From NCBI RefSeq assembly GCF_003073045.1, contig NC_037592.1, forward strand, positions 2,205,371-2,269,370: a DNA stretch of 64,000 bases, in the 5' to 3' direction. The notes under the pieces were generated by a model. That model was not told where the DNA came from, ran no database searches, and was given only the letters and a program-made list of their open reading frames with translations. The DNA comes from Pomacea canaliculata. Taxonomy: Eukaryota; Mollusca; Gastropoda; Architaenioglossa; Ampullariidae. Position 1 is the stretch's first letter. Each line of letters opens with the position of its first letter. Shown here in pieces: positions 62,779 to 64,000 of the stretch. Position numbers and translations under genes: made by a program.

Positions 62779-64000
62779 ACAGTCCAACAGACGACAATAA
62801 TGTTGCTGACCTTTCATCACAGACTACTTTATCCGATTGGTGGTCTTGAGGGCACCAGTGTCTAGGGTTGGACAGGAGTGCTTCAATATTTTTTGGCACA
62901 GTCTCGAGATGACGGACCTGCGGGGTGTGGTGGTGGGTGGTTCGGGCTGATTATAGTGTCCACCACAGAGGCGGTTATTGCGACACGTTTGGTTGAATGC
63001 AATACCAAAGCTTCCTTGTCTCCTGACTAGACCTTAGTTGCGATGGCGACTAAGACAAATCTACTGCGGTAGGTAGGAGACGAGATCTGAACCCATGACA
63101 CAGTTTTCTTCGCCTTCTTGGTGCCAGCCCTCCAGAGTTGCACCTTCAGACATCGATAGTCGTCTAAAAGGTCACCTTGTTTGTGACCTTTCTCTCGTTA
63201 TTTTCTATTTCGCGAGAGCGATGCTCATCTTCTCTTCCTCGCTACCTCTTCATCTTCCGTTAATAGTGGTCATCTAGGGTTTGGTGAATTGTTGATCCTC
63301 AATGGTGTCAGCATCGGAGGTTATAGAACGGCAAGAGCCAAATGATGGAAGTATGTTGCCCTACGTAATCGAACACGCACGCGCTGGGACTACAACCAAG
63401 AGAACAAAGTCTTCACCGGACATTTTGCAGTTTTCTCTACACATGCTCTAGCAGGAACTCGGTGCTGAGACCTAACAATTCCATCAAGTGCATATCTGCA
63501 ATATTCTGTTGCCCGATTTAGAAACTGAGTGCGGTTGTCTGCCACTCCCTACCTTTACTGCAGGTTTGAGTCAGTTGTTTGATTAAACCAAATGTGGTTC
63601 TTAGAGGTCATTTCTTTCAAGACCGAACCCACTGCGACATCAGCAACAATCCTAACGGCAAATGATCACTGTCAAGTCCCACTTTATAAACATTTTTACA
63701 ATGAGTTTTTTTCTTTTTTATAAATTGTACATTTGATACAAAACTCGGATACAAGAGCAGGTGCCGGGGTGCCAAGATCGTAAGGAATTGGAAAGAATCG
63801 GCCTTCTTTGCCACGTCCGAAGGTTTTGTCCGAAGTCTGTTCTTAATAAATAACCTCAAACTGGTGATCAAGCTTTCTTTTTTCTTGCGCAAACAACTGG
63901 TCCTACAAGAATGATTGCTGTAGACGACTTGATTCTTTACTTTCGTTTCTCACCCTGAACCTAGTTCGCGACTTGTCTTACTCGGGTTCTTCCTGGTTCA

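Larger units (their letters stand above)
52801..64000. other. Gene-poor region without supported coding sequence
   Basis: Eleven kilobases in which I recognise no protein family and no RNA gene. The longest ORF, 163 codons on the minus strand at 55,889-56,380, and those at 54,617-54,916, 55,109-55,453 and 61,931-62,332 have no motif, no obvious splice partners and biased or low-complexity composition. Sequence around 54,250-54,600 may be part of a dispersed repeat. A SINE fragment (GGGTTCAGATCTCGTCTCC on the minus strand) lies at about 63,075-63,100. UTR exons or enhancers of a gene outside the window would not be visible by eye. Confidence 0.5.

Overview
This is nuclear DNA of an animal. Every gene is split into many small GT-AG exons, introns carry LINE and SINE debris, and simple repeats are common. 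The HORMA protein keeps a PHD finger and winged helix, and the SINEs share a tail around GGCGTAAAACAC. Together these suggest a lophotrochozoan, most likely a gastropod mollusc. That placement is an inference; the sequence does not name the species.

Region 1 (1-26,000, all minus strand) is a tandem array of secreted zinc metalloproteases of the ADAMTS-like M12B type. Two full 18-exon genes can be assembled exon by exon with matching splice phases: copy 1 (12,456 down to 2,353) and copy 2 (25,973 down to 15,838). The first exon of a third copy runs off the left edge (1-64), and a lone first-exon relic lies at 1,079-1,142. Each protein has a signal peptide, an M12B propeptide, a reprolysin-type catalytic domain, an ADAMTS-type cysteine-rich domain, then four six-cysteine modules in the order A-B-A-B and a hydrophobic C-terminus. 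There are no thrombospondin repeats. Copy 1 has a greatly expanded threonine-rich linker with a one-base reading-frame break in a C run. Copy 2 has two opposing one-base indels in its propeptide exon that enclose a stop.

Region 2 (26,000-33,900) holds repeats and the von Hippel-Lindau homologue VHL (minus, 31,052-29,362). Its hydroxyproline-pocket residues are largely conserved, but the two recognised exons do not join in phase.

Region 3 (33,900-52,900) holds a divergent gene pair: HORMAD1 (minus, 46,432-33,922, 19 exons, 582 residues: HORMA, PHD and winged helix) and ROPN1L (plus, 47,476-51,803, 5 exons, 221 residues: sperm-flagellum RIIa protein). Their start codons are about 1.04 kb apart. 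One HORMAD1 intron contains a broken RTE-like LINE with a SINE nested in it; a ROPN1L intron contains another LINE relic.

Region 4 (52,900-64,000) has no coding region I can support. It holds simple repeats, SINE fragments and unrecognised ORFs.
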